Below are positions 54,882 through 62,837 of a stretch of DNA of 64,000 nt, piece after piece. The position numbers and the translations under genes are program-made. The notes beneath the pieces were generated by a model. The model did not search any database, was not told where the DNA came from, and saw only the letters and a list, made by a program, of their open reading frames with translations. Position 1 is the stretch's first letter. Each line of letters starts with the position of its first letter. The stretch is from Sulfitobacter sp. W027 (lineage in GTDB: Bacteria; Pseudomonadota; Alphaproteobacteria; Rhodobacterales; Rhodobacteraceae): assembly GCF_025143985.1 (NCBI RefSeq), contig NZ_CP083564.1, positions 2,387,001 through 2,451,000 on the forward strand, written 5' to 3'.

Positions 54882-55591
54882 TCGCCGGGGTTGAGGGTCA
54901 GCGTCACCCGATCACCCGCGAACCACGTCACCCCGTATTCCACCGGCACGCCCTCGGGGTCCACGTTGATCCCGGCAGAGCGCAGGATCGGCGCGCCTTC
55001 GGTCAGCCGCAAATGCAGCGCCTGCGTGGCATTGGCAAGCTTCGCCGTCAGCCGGGTCGAGGCGCGGGTGTAATCCGCCACCCCGCCCTGCGCCAAGGCC
55101 GTGGTGACCGAGCGGCTGGCCTCAAGCGCCGCCAACAGGTCGGGGAACCGCGCGGCGGGAAAGATGCTGCGAAAGATCGCGATGGGCTGCTCATCGGCCA
55201 GCGAAAGCCCTTCATAGACATGCACCAGCGCCTCCCCATCCAGCCCCAACTGCGCGGCCTCATGGGCCGAGGCCGCGCGGGTCTCCAACGCCAAAATCTC
55301 CTTGGCCGGCACCCGCCCCGCCGCCGCAAGGTTCTGATGAAACCGCACCCGTTTGCCGATGGGATAATCCGTGGGCCGCTGCGCCACGAAGACCCCCGCA
55401 CCCCGACGGCTATAAGTCAGCCCGCTCTCGTTCATATCGCTGATCGCGCGGCGCACCGTATGGCGGTTCACCCCGAAGCGCGCCGCCAATTGCGCCTCAG
55501 TCGGAAGCCGATCGCCGGAGCCGTATTTCCCCGTGGCGATATCGTGGGTCAGCGTGGCGGTGATGGTTTTCCAAATCGCAGTACGGACCAT
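54878..55591 (-). CDS. phnF: phosphonate-locus GntR regulator PhnF
   Basis: A 237-residue GntR/HutC-subfamily repressor: a winged helix at about residues 15-75 (LPTEAQLAARFGVNRHTVRRAI) and a C-terminal UTRA domain with GVPVEYGVTWFAGDRVTLTL. It sits inside the phn locus, opposite to it, between the transport and C-P lyase blocks, and its start faces phnG across about 100 bases containing an inverted repeat. It likely represses both blocks when no phosphonate-derived ligand is present. Confidence 0.92.
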   Translation of the reverse strand: MVRTAIWKTITATLTHDIATGKYGSGDRLPTEAQLAARFGVNRHTVRRAISDMNESGLTYSRRGAGVFVAQRPTDYPIGKRVRFHQNLAAAGRVPAKEILALETRAASAHEAAQLGLDGEALVHVYEGLSLADEQPIAIFRSIFPAARFPDLLAALEASRSVTTALAQGGVADYTRASTRLTAKLANATQALHLRLTEGAPILRSAGINVDPEGVPVEYGVTWFAGDRVTLTLNPGD

Positions 55592-55647
55592 GTCGCAGAA
55601 GTTTCACATATCCAAGCTTGCGCCAGCAGGAGGCCAGCGGCTAATAC

Positions 55648-55675
55648 TTGTCTAGTTGTATAGTAAGTTAGACAA
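55648..55675. promoter_or_regulatory. PhnF operator candidate upstream of phnG
   Basis: TTGTCTA (55648-55654) and TAGACAA (55669-55675) are perfect inverted arms separated by 14 bases; a third GTCTAG lies just before the phnG start. The core GTCTA/TAGAC half-sites match the HutC-subfamily consensus. It is 18 bases from phnG. Confidence 0.6.
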
Positions 55676-55692
55676 ATGCACAAGGTGTCTAG

Positions 55693-56151
55693 ATGACCGT
55701 TGAAACCAAAGAAAAGACCAGCGATCGGCAGGCTTGGATGGGCCTGCTTGCGCGGGCCGAGGCCCGCGATCTCGCCCGGCTTTGGGAGGGCTTCGGCCCC
55801 CTGCCCGCTCATGAGGTGCTCCGCGCGCCCGAGATCGGTGGCGTCATGTTGCGGGGCCGGATGGGCGCTGTGGGCGACGCCTTCAACATGGGTGAAATGT
55901 CCGTTACGCGCTGTTCCGTGCGGCTGGCGGATGGGCCAGACGGCCACGCCTATGTGCAAGGCCGCAGCCGCGACAAGGCGCTGCAAGCGGCCCTTACGGA
56001 CGCGCTGATGCAAGGCAATGCGGCGGATGAGGTCCGCGCCAAACTGCTCGACCCGCTGGCCGAGATCGAGAGCCAGCGCCGCGCCAGCCGTGCCGCCAAG
56101 GCTGCGGCCACCAAGGTCGACTTTTTCACCATGGTCAGAGGAGAAGACTGA
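55693..56151 (+). CDS. phnG: C-P lyase subunit PhnG
   Basis: PhnG is a core subunit of the C-P lyase complex (PhnG2H2I2J2). The 152-residue protein shows MLRGRMGAVGDAFNMGEMSVTRCSVRL and GRSRDKALQAALTDALM, family segments of PhnG. It opens the phnGHIJK string; the next start shares a base with its stop. It lies directly after the operator candidate. Confidence 0.93.
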   Translation: MTVETKEKTSDRQAWMGLLARAEARDLARLWEGFGPLPAHEVLRAPEIGGVMLRGRMGAVGDAFNMGEMSVTRCSVRLADGPDGHAYVQGRSRDKALQAALTDALMQGNAADEVRAKLLDPLAEIESQRRASRAAKAAATKVDFFTMVRGED

Positions 56152-56711
56152 TGCAGACCCTATCGCTGACCGGCGGGTTTCGCGACGCGCCCAAAGACGC
56201 CGCTTTTGCCTTTCGCGCGGTGATGAACGCCATGGCCAAACCGGGTGAGATCAACAGCGTGACCGGCGCCGAACCGCCTGCGGGCCTGTCCATCGCAGCC
56301 GGGGTCGTTTTGCTGACGCTCTGCGATCCCGAAACGCCGCTTTACCTCGCCCCCGGCTTCGACCGGCCCGAATTGCGCGACTGGATCACCTTCCACACCG
56401 GCGCGCCCTTCGCCCCCGCAACTGCGGCGCACTTCGCCTTGGGCGCTTGGGACGAGCTGCCGCGCGGCGACTTCCCCCTTGGGACTGCCGCCTACCCCGA
56501 CCGCTCGGCCACGCTGATCGTTGAGGTGGATGATCTGCGCAGCGATGGCGCGACCCTCACCGGCCCCGGCATCAAAGACAGTGCCGCGCTGTCGCTGCCC
56601 GACCGTACGGCCTTCCAGCAAAACGCGGCGCTCTTTCCGCGTGGATTGGATTTCATTTTCACCTGCAGCGACCGTTTGGCGGCGCTGCCCCGAAGCACAA
56701 AGGTGTCCTGA
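56151..56711 (+). CDS. phnH: C-P lyase subunit PhnH
   Basis: PhnH is a core C-P lyase subunit of 186 residues, related to PLP-dependent transferase folds without PLP. The family blocks ALGAWDELPRGDFPLGTAAYP and LTGPGIKDSAALS are visible. The start shares one base with the phnG stop, and its own stop shares a base with phnI. The subunit dimer is expected. Confidence 0.92.
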   Translation: MQTLSLTGGFRDAPKDAAFAFRAVMNAMAKPGEINSVTGAEPPAGLSIAAGVVLLTLCDPETPLYLAPGFDRPELRDWITFHTGAPFAPATAAHFALGAWDELPRGDFPLGTAAYPDRSATLIVEVDDLRSDGATLTGPGIKDSAALSLPDRTAFQQNAALFPRGLDFIFTCSDRLAALPRSTKVS

Positions 56712-57814
56712 TGTATGTAGCGGTAAAAGGCGGCGAGCGGGCGATTGACAACGCCCACGCTTGGCTTGCCGAAGAGCGGCGCGGTGACGCAAGCGTGCCG
56801 GAACTCAGCGTCGCGCAAATCCGCGAGCAGATGACGCTGGCGGTGAACCGGGTGATGGCCGAAGGCTCGCTCTACGACCCCGACCTCGCCGCGTTGGCGA
56901 TCAAACAGGCCCGGGGCGATCTGATCGAAGCGGTGTTCCTGATCCGCGCCTATCGCACCACCCTGCCCCGGTTTGGCGCCTCGCGCCCGATGGACACTGG
57001 CACCATGGCCTGCGACCGCCGCGTCTCGGCCACCTTCAAGGATGCGCCTGGCGGTCAGGTTTTGGGGCCGACCTTCGACTACACCCACCGGCTGCTGGAT
57101 TTCAAACTGGCCGCCGATGGTGAGGTGTCGCCCGCGCCTGAGGCGACCGATGCAGAGCCGCCTAAGGACACGCCGCACATCATGGAATTCCTCGACCGCG
57201 AAGGGCTGATGCAGCGCGACACGGACAGCAAGACCCCGCCGCGCGACCTGACCCGCGAGCCCTTGGAACTCCCCGCCACCCGCGACCTGCGGCTGCAAGC
57301 GCTGACCCGCGGCGACGAGGGCTTCGTCCTCGGCATGGCCTACTCCACGCAGCGCGGCTATGCGCGCAACCACGCTTTCGTCGCGGAACTGCGCATCGGC
57401 AAAGTCGCGGTCGAAATGGACATTCCCGAACTCGGCTTCGCCATTGAGATCGGCGAGGTCGAGCTGACCGAATGCGAGACAGTGAACCAATTTGCAGGCT
57501 CCAAGACCGAGCCGCCGCAGTTCACCCGTGGCTATGGGATGGTCTTTGGCATGTCCGAGCGCAAGGCGATCTCAATGGCGCTGGTAGACCGGGCCTTGCG
57601 TTGGGAGGAGTTGGGCGAAGACAACCTCGGCGCGCCTGCGCAGGATGCGGAATTCGTGCTCTATCACGCCGATAACATCCAGGCGACGGGGTTTTTGGAG
57701 CATATCAAACTGCCCCATTACGTCGATTTCCAATCCGAACTCGAACTGATCCGCAAACTGCGCCGCGAGGCGACAGCCGCGGCCCAAGACGTAGCACGGG
57801 AGGCCGCGGAATGA
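56711..57814 (+). CDS. phnI: C-P lyase subunit PhnI
   Basis: PhnI, 367 residues, catalyses the nucleosidase/transfer step that swaps adenine of ATP for the phosphonate, giving alpha-D-ribose 1-methylphosphonate 5-triphosphate, in complex with PhnG/H/L. Family segments include NAHAWLAEERRGD at the N terminus, FLIRAYRTTLPRF and GMAYSTQRGYARNHAFVAEL. Its start shares a base with the phnH stop and it overlaps phnJ by four bases (ATGA). Confidence 0.93.
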   Translation: MYVAVKGGERAIDNAHAWLAEERRGDASVPELSVAQIREQMTLAVNRVMAEGSLYDPDLAALAIKQARGDLIEAVFLIRAYRTTLPRFGASRPMDTGTMACDRRVSATFKDAPGGQVLGPTFDYTHRLLDFKLAADGEVSPAPEATDAEPPKDTPHIMEFLDREGLMQRDTDSKTPPRDLTREPLELPATRDLRLQALTRGDEGFVLGMAYSTQRGYARNHAFVAELRIGKVAVEMDIPELGFAIEIGEVELTECETVNQFAGSKTEPPQFTRGYGMVFGMSERKAISMALVDRALRWEELGEDNLGAPAQDAEFVLYHADNIQATGFLEHIKLPHYVDFQSELELIRKLRREATAAAQDVAREAAE

Positions 57815-58731
57815 GCCCCGCCATGACACAGAGTGACCAAGACAGGCATGAGGACCGGGGCATGAACGACTACAACTTTGCCTATCTGGATGAGCAGACC
57901 AAACGGATGATCCGCCGCGCGATCCTGAAAGGGTTGGCGATCCCCGGCTATCAGGTGCCCTTTGCCAGCCGCGAGATGCCGATGCCTTACGGCTGGGGCA
58001 CTGGCGGGGTGCAGGTCTCCGCCGCGGTGCTGACGCCCGAGGATACCTTCAAGGTGATCGACCAAGGGGCGGATGACACGACCAACGCCGTCTCGATCCG
58101 CCGCTTTTTTCAAAAGACCGCCGGGGTCGCCGTGACCGAAGCCACGACCGAGGCCAGCGTCATCCAAACCCGGCACCGCATCCCCGAAGCCGCGCTGCGC
58201 GAAGATCAGGTGCTGGTCTATCAGGTGCCAATCCCCGAACCGCTGCGTTTTCTTGAGTCTTCGGAGGTCGAGACCCGCAAGATGCACGAGCTGGAGGAAT
58301 ACGGGCTGATGCATGTGAAGCTCTACGAAGACATCGCCCAACATGGTGCGATCGCCACGGCCTATGCCTATCCGGTCAAGGTCGAGGGGCGCTATGTGAT
58401 GGACCCGTCGCCGATCCCCAAATTCGACAATCCGAAACTGGAAATGGCCGCGATCCAACTCTTCGGCGCAGGGCGTGAGCAGCGGATCTATGCGCTGCCG
58501 CCCTATACGCAGGTCGTCTCGCTGGATTTCGAGGATTACCCCTTTGAGGCGAGCAAGGCCGACCATCCCTGCGGCCTCTGCGGGGCCGAAGACAGCTATC
58601 TGGATGAGTTGATCGTCGATGACGCAGGGGGGCGCTTGTTCATGTGCTCCGACACCGATTATTGCGCGGCCCGTCAGGCCGCCGGGCATCGCGGCGCGGA
58701 TGCGGCCCCTGTGTTGGAGGGCATGGCATGA
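57811..58731 (+). CDS. phnJ: C-P lyase catalytic subunit PhnJ
   Basis: PhnJ is the radical-SAM-like enzyme that breaks the carbon-phosphorus bond, giving methane (or another alkane) and ribose 1,2-cyclic phosphate 5-phosphate. The 306-residue protein has cysteines at 254, 257, 279 and 285 (in PCGLCGAE and MCSDTDYC). Their spacing (3, 22, 6) equals that of E. coli PhnJ, where the first three bind the [4Fe-4S] cluster and the last forms the thiyl radical. The start overlaps the phnI stop (ATGA) and the phnK ATG overlaps its own stop. Confidence 0.96.
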   Translation: MSPAMTQSDQDRHEDRGMNDYNFAYLDEQTKRMIRRAILKGLAIPGYQVPFASREMPMPYGWGTGGVQVSAAVLTPEDTFKVIDQGADDTTNAVSIRRFFQKTAGVAVTEATTEASVIQTRHRIPEAALREDQVLVYQVPIPEPLRFLESSEVETRKMHELEEYGLMHVKLYEDIAQHGAIATAYAYPVKVEGRYVMDPSPIPKFDNPKLEMAAIQLFGAGREQRIYALPPYTQVVSLDFEDYPFEASKADHPCGLCGAEDSYLDELIVDDAGGRLFMCSDTDYCAARQAAGHRGADAAPVLEGMA

Positions 58732-59498
58732 CTCCTTTGCTGCAAGTTGAAAACATCGCGAAATTCTATGGCGCGCGGATAGGCTGCACTGATGTCAGCT
58801 TTGATCTCTACCCCGGTGAGGTCATGGGCATCGTCGGCGAGAGCGGCTCGGGCAAGTCGACGCTGCTGAACACGCTGGCAGGACATCTCACGCCGGATCG
58901 CGGGGCGGTGCGTTTCGACACCCGCGCCGATGGGCTGCGCGACACAGTGACGATGAGCGAGCCGGAGCGCCGGATGCTGTCGCGCACCGATTGGGCCTTT
59001 GTCCACCAGCACGCGCGCGACGGGCTGCGCATGAACGTCAGCGCAGGCGGCAATGTGGGCGAGCGGCTGATGGCCGTGGGCGCACGGCACTACGGCGACA
59101 TCCGCGCCAGCGCCACCGATTGGCTGGGCCGGGTGGAGATCAACGAAGACCGGATCGACGACCGGCCTTCGGCCTTCTCTGGCGGGATGCAGCAGCGCTT
59201 GCAGATTGCCCGCAACCTCGTGACCGGGCCACGATTGGTTTTCATGGACGAACCCACCGGCGGGCTGGACGTAAGCGTTCAGGCACGACTGCTCGACCTG
59301 CTGCGCGGTCTGGTGCGCGAGATGGGGCTGAGCGCCATTATCGTGACCCATGATCTGGCGGTGGTGCGGCTGCTGGCGGATCGGCTGATGGTGATGAAAG
59401 ACGGCCATGTGGTGGAAACCGGACTGACCGATCAAGTCTTGGACGACCCGCAGCATGGCTATACCCAGCTTTTGGTCTCTAGCGTGCTACAGGTGTAA
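58728..59498 (+). CDS. phnK: C-P lyase ABC-type ATPase PhnK
   Basis: PhnK is an ABC-type ATPase that docks on the core complex and is not a transporter component. The 256-residue protein has Walker A GESGSGKSTLLNTL, the signature FSGGMQQRLQIARNL and Walker B LVFMDEPTGGLDV. ATG 58728 overlaps the phnJ stop (ATGA); the frame reaching back to 58644 is rejected. A 52-base gap follows before phnL. Confidence 0.93.
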   Translation: MTPLLQVENIAKFYGARIGCTDVSFDLYPGEVMGIVGESGSGKSTLLNTLAGHLTPDRGAVRFDTRADGLRDTVTMSEPERRMLSRTDWAFVHQHARDGLRMNVSAGGNVGERLMAVGARHYGDIRASATDWLGRVEINEDRIDDRPSAFSGGMQQRLQIARNLVTGPRLVFMDEPTGGLDVSVQARLLDLLRGLVREMGLSAIIVTHDLAVVRLLADRLMVMKDGHVVETGLTDQVLDDPQHGYTQLLVSSVLQV

Positions 59499-59550
59499 TC
59501 ATGCAAGAAAAACCATTCAATTTCAAAGTTATACTAAACAAGGCTAAACC

Positions 59551-60234
59551 ATGATACGCGTTGAACATGTGAGCAAATCCTTCACCCTGCACAATCAGGG
59601 TGCGGCGGTGATCCCGGTGATGCGCGGCGGTGAATTGACCGTGGCGCGGGGCGAATGCGTGGCGCTGACCGGGGCGTCGGGGGCCGGGAAATCAACGCTG
59701 ATGCGGATGATCTATGGCAATTACCTGACCGCCTCGGGCCGGGTCATGGTGGGCGATCTGGATGTCGCCCGCGCCGCCCCGCGTGAGATACTGGAGTTGC
59801 GCCGCCATGTGCTGGGCTATGTCAGCCAGTTCCTGCGTGTCGTGCCGCGGGTGGCGACGCTGGATGTGGTGGCCGAACCCCTGCGCGCGGTGGGTAGCAA
59901 CGAAGCCGACGCACGGACGCGGGCCGGAGAACTGCTGGCGCAGCTCAACATCCCCGAACGCCTCTGGCAGCTCAGCCCCACGACCTTTTCAGGCGGGGAG
60001 CAGCAGCGGGTGAACATCGCGCGCGGCTTTGCGCATCCCTATCCCGTCCTGCTGCTGGATGAGCCGACGGCGAGCCTTGATGCCACCAACCGCGCCACCG
60101 TGCTGGCGCTGATCGAAGAGGCCAAAGCCCGCGGCACGGCGATCTTGGGTATTTTCCATGATGAGGCCGCCCGCGATCAAATCTGCGACCGCGAAGTGGA
60201 CGTGACCCGTTTCACCCCCGGATTGGCCGCATGA
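59551..60234 (+). CDS. phnL: C-P lyase ABC-type ATPase PhnL
   Basis: PhnL, 227 residues, is the second ABC-type ATPase of the lyase system and forms the methylphosphonate transfer activity with PhnI/G/H. Walker [15 protein letters not shown], signature TFSGGEQQRVNIARGF and Walker B LLLDEPTASLDAT are present. The 52-base A+T-rich stretch before it could hold a promoter. Its stop overlaps phnN (ATGA). Confidence 0.92.
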   Translation: MIRVEHVSKSFTLHNQGAAVIPVMRGGELTVARGECVALTGASGAGKSTLMRMIYGNYLTASGRVMVGDLDVARAAPREILELRRHVLGYVSQFLRVVPRVATLDVVAEPLRAVGSNEADARTRAGELLAQLNIPERLWQLSPTTFSGGEQQRVNIARGFAHPYPVLLLDEPTASLDATNRATVLALIEEAKARGTAILGIFHDEAARDQICDREVDVTRFTPGLAA

Positions 60235-60779
60235 GCGGGCGTTTTATCGCAGTCGTAGGCCCCTCCGGCGTCGGCAAGGATAGTGTAATGGAAGGACTGG
60301 CGGAAACCCTGCCCGACCTCTTCCTCGCCCGCCGCGCCATCACCCGGCCCGGTGAGGCCGGAGGCGAGGATTTCGAAGGGATCAGCGAGGAGGAGTTTCT
60401 GCGGCTCGAAGCAAATGGCGCCTTTGCCCTGAGTTGGGCCGCGCATGGGCTGCACTACGGCATTCCCATCGCCGTCGAGACGGCGCTGGCCGAGGGACGC
60501 GATGTGCTCGCCAACCTCTCACGCGGGGTGCTGACCGAGGCAAAACTACGGTTTGCGCGGTTCGAGGTGCTGTCGCTGAGCGCCTCCCCTCAAGTCTTGG
60601 CCGCGCGGCTGCGGGGCCGTGGGCGCGAGACGGAGGAGGAGATCACCGCCCGTCTGGCACGGGCCGAGCGCGCCCTGCCCGATCATATTGCGGCGATGGA
60701 GATTGAGAACTCCGGCCCTTTGGAGCAAACCGTGGCGCAGGCGCAGGCGGCACTTTACCCCGAGAGGGCGGCGCGGTGA
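60231..60779 (+). CDS. phnN: ribose 1,5-bisphosphokinase
   Basis: PhnN phosphorylates ribose 1,5-bisphosphate to PRPP with ATP, letting carbon from C-P cleavage enter nucleotide synthesis. The 182-residue protein has a Walker A loop VGPSGVGKDSVMEGL and a guanylate-kinase-like fold, with ITRPGEAGGEDFEGISEEEF as the substrate segment. It starts within the last bases of phnL. Its 3' end overlaps the convergent DUF1045 gene by 25 bases. Confidence 0.93.
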   Translation: MSGRFIAVVGPSGVGKDSVMEGLAETLPDLFLARRAITRPGEAGGEDFEGISEEEFLRLEANGAFALSWAAHGLHYGIPIAVETALAEGRDVLANLSRGVLTEAKLRFARFEVLSLSASPQVLAARLRGRGRETEEEITARLARAERALPDHIAAMEIENSGPLEQTVAQAQAALYPERAAR

Positions 60780-61432
60780 ACCTCATGGAACATACCGTCT
60801 TTGGCTTGCCCCACCAGCGTCAGGCTGCTCAGCACAAAGGGCTGTGGCAGATGCGGCGTGATGTAGGGATCAAGCGCTGCGGTGACCTGCGGCAGATCGG
60901 CTTTGGGCAGCTTGCTGGTGAGGGTAATGTGGAAGCGGAAAGCGTCCATGACGTAGGGATAGCCCCATTGGATGAGGTTCGCCTCTTGTGCAGGTGTCAA
61001 ATTGGCCTGACGCCTGCGGGCCAGATCGGCCTCGGTCGGCGGCGCGCGAAACATGTCGAGGCCCCGCACCACTTCGGCGGCCATAGCGTTCAGCGCGGCG
61101 GTGTCGCCTTCTGGGGTCAGTGCCAAAAAGCGGCCCAGCGGGGTGAGCGCCACCCCATCGAGCGTGACCGGCGCAAGCCTCGTGCAAAGCACCTCAAACG
61201 CGGCCTGCAATCCATCAGCCGATGCGCCTTCGGCCAAAACGAAGGGCGGTTTGATCGTCGCATGCAGCCCGTATTTGCGCGGCGTTTCGGTCAGGGCGGC
61301 CACGTCAAGCCCGGCCACATCCGGATGCGCCACGGTGCGCCCGCGCGCCAGATCCCAACCCAGCCAAGCGGCTCCGGCCTCGGCCAGACTGCCCTGCGGC
61401 GTAAAATAGATCGCATAGCGGTCGAACTTCAT
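60755..61432 (-). CDS. DUF1045 phosphonate-locus protein with two H-x-T motifs
   Basis: A 225-residue protein of the DUF1045 family, found almost only next to phn genes. It has H57-A-T59 in GLHATIKPPF and H168-I-T170 in FRFHITLTSKL, the paired H-x-T/S motifs that define the 2H phosphoesterase superfamily (ligases and cyclic phosphodiesterases). This spacing fits a cyclic phosphodiesterase fold. The gene is opposite to phnN and overlaps it by 25 bases, and faces phnM divergently. Function is not shown; opening of the ribose 1,2-cyclic phosphate produced by PhnJ is a plausible reaction because phnP is missing. Confidence 0.85.
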   Translation of the reverse strand: MKFDRYAIYFTPQGSLAEAGAAWLGWDLARGRTVAHPDVAGLDVAALTETPRKYGLHATIKPPFVLAEGASADGLQAAFEVLCTRLAPVTLDGVALTPLGRFLALTPEGDTAALNAMAAEVVRGLDMFRAPPTEADLARRRQANLTPAQEANLIQWGYPYVMDAFRFHITLTSKLPKADLPQVTAALDPYITPHLPQPFVLSSLTLVGQAKDGMFHEVHRAALSG

Positions 61433-61479
61433 TCATCTTCTCCCTGCATCCAAAGATGCGCAACAAGCGTGACGTTCAC

Positions 61480-62628
61480 ATGACAAAAGAAACCATTCTC
61501 GCCAATGCCAAAATCATCCTGCCCGATGCGGTGATCCCCGGCAGCGTCGTGCTGCGTGACGGGGTGATCGCCGATATCGCGGAAGGCACCGCCCTGCCCA
61601 AAGGAGCGGTCGATTGCGAGGGCGGCTACCTCGCCCCCGGGCTGGTCGAACTCCACACCGATAACCTTGAGCGCCACATGAAGCCGCGCCCCAAGGTCGA
61701 CTGGCCGCACCGCGCGGCGATCATCGCACATGACCGCGAGCTGGCAGGCACCGGGATCACCACGGTTTTCGACGCGATCCGGGTCGGGTCGATCCTCTCG
61801 GATGAGGGGCGCAAACGCTACGGGAAATACGCCCGCGACATGGCCGATGAAATTCTGATGATGCGCGACAGCGGGGCGCTGGCGATCAGCCACCATATCC
61901 ACCTGCGCGCCGAAATCTGTTCGGAAACTTTAGAGGAGGAACTGGCCGAGTTCGGCCCCGACGACAAGGTCGGCATCGTCAGCCTGATGGACCATACGCC
62001 GGGCCAGCGCCAGTTCCGCGATGTGCAAAAGTTCGAGGATTACGTCTGCGGCAAGAACGGTCTGCCCCGTGAGGATTTCGGCGATTACGTCACCTTCCTG
62101 CATGGGCTGCAAGAACGGCTGGGCGCGAAACATGAGGCGGCAGCGGTGGCAGCAGCCGCGCATTACGGCGCGGCGCTGGCCAGCCATGATGACACCACGG
62201 CCGAGCAGGTCGCGACCAGCCACGCCCACGGCGTGCGCTTGGCCGAATTCCCCACCACCCGCGAGGCGGCAGAGGCTTGTCACACCCAAAACATCGCCAC
62301 GATCATGGGCGCGCCCAACCTCGTGCGCGGCGGGTCGCACTCGGGCAATGTGGCGGCGCGGGACTTGGCGGAACTGGACCTGCTCGACATTCTGTCGTCT
62401 GACTATGTCCCCGCCGCCCTGCTGTTGGGCGCCGTGCAATTGGGCCATCTGTGGGGCGATATGGCGCGGGGGCTGGCGACCGTCACCCGCACGCCTGCCC
62501 ATCACGTAGGGCTGACCGACCGGGGCGAGATTGCCTTGGGTGCGCGGGCCGATCTGATCCAATTCGAGGTCATGAAGGACGCGCCGATCCTGCGGTCGGT
62601 CTATGCCATGGGCAACCGCGTGGCGTAA
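61480..62628 (+). CDS. phnM: alpha-D-ribose 1-methylphosphonate 5-triphosphate diphosphatase
   Basis: PhnM removes pyrophosphate from the triphosphate made by PhnI, giving the substrate of PhnJ. The 382-residue amidohydrolase has metal-ligand segments GLVELHTDNLERH, LMDHTPGQRQF and ALASHDDTT. ATG 61480 was chosen since nothing resembling the family precedes it. The DUF1045 gene is divergent, 47 bases away. It closes the phn locus. Confidence 0.95.
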   Translation: MTKETILANAKIILPDAVIPGSVVLRDGVIADIAEGTALPKGAVDCEGGYLAPGLVELHTDNLERHMKPRPKVDWPHRAAIIAHDRELAGTGITTVFDAIRVGSILSDEGRKRYGKYARDMADEILMMRDSGALAISHHIHLRAEICSETLEEELAEFGPDDKVGIVSLMDHTPGQRQFRDVQKFEDYVCGKNGLPREDFGDYVTFLHGLQERLGAKHEAAAVAAAAHYGAALASHDDTTAEQVATSHAHGVRLAEFPTTREAAEACHTQNIATIMGAPNLVRGGSHSGNVAARDLAELDLLDILSSDYVPAALLLGAVQLGHLWGDMARGLATVTRTPAHHVGLTDRGEIALGARADLIQFEVMKDAPILRSVYAMGNRVA

Positions 62629-62655
62629 ACGAGCTGCCATTTATTAACTGTGCAT

Positions 62656-62671
62656 CCGCCGAACTTGGCGG
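62656..62671 (+). terminator. weak hairpin after phnM
   Basis: CCGCC and GGCGG flank a six-base loop, 27 bases beyond the stop. No T run; low weight. Confidence 0.35.
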
Positions 62672-62837
62672 GTGTGCCCCCGTCTCTGCGCCGCCTTTGC
62701 TGCGCAAAAACCCGCCCCTGCAAAGAATGTGGCTTTTTGCGCTGGTCTTACCGCTTCATAAAGCTAGATAACGCCTACTCTGCGTCTTGCAGATAGATTT
62801 CAGCCGGTTATCGGGACCGACAAATTTGAGGGAAGCG

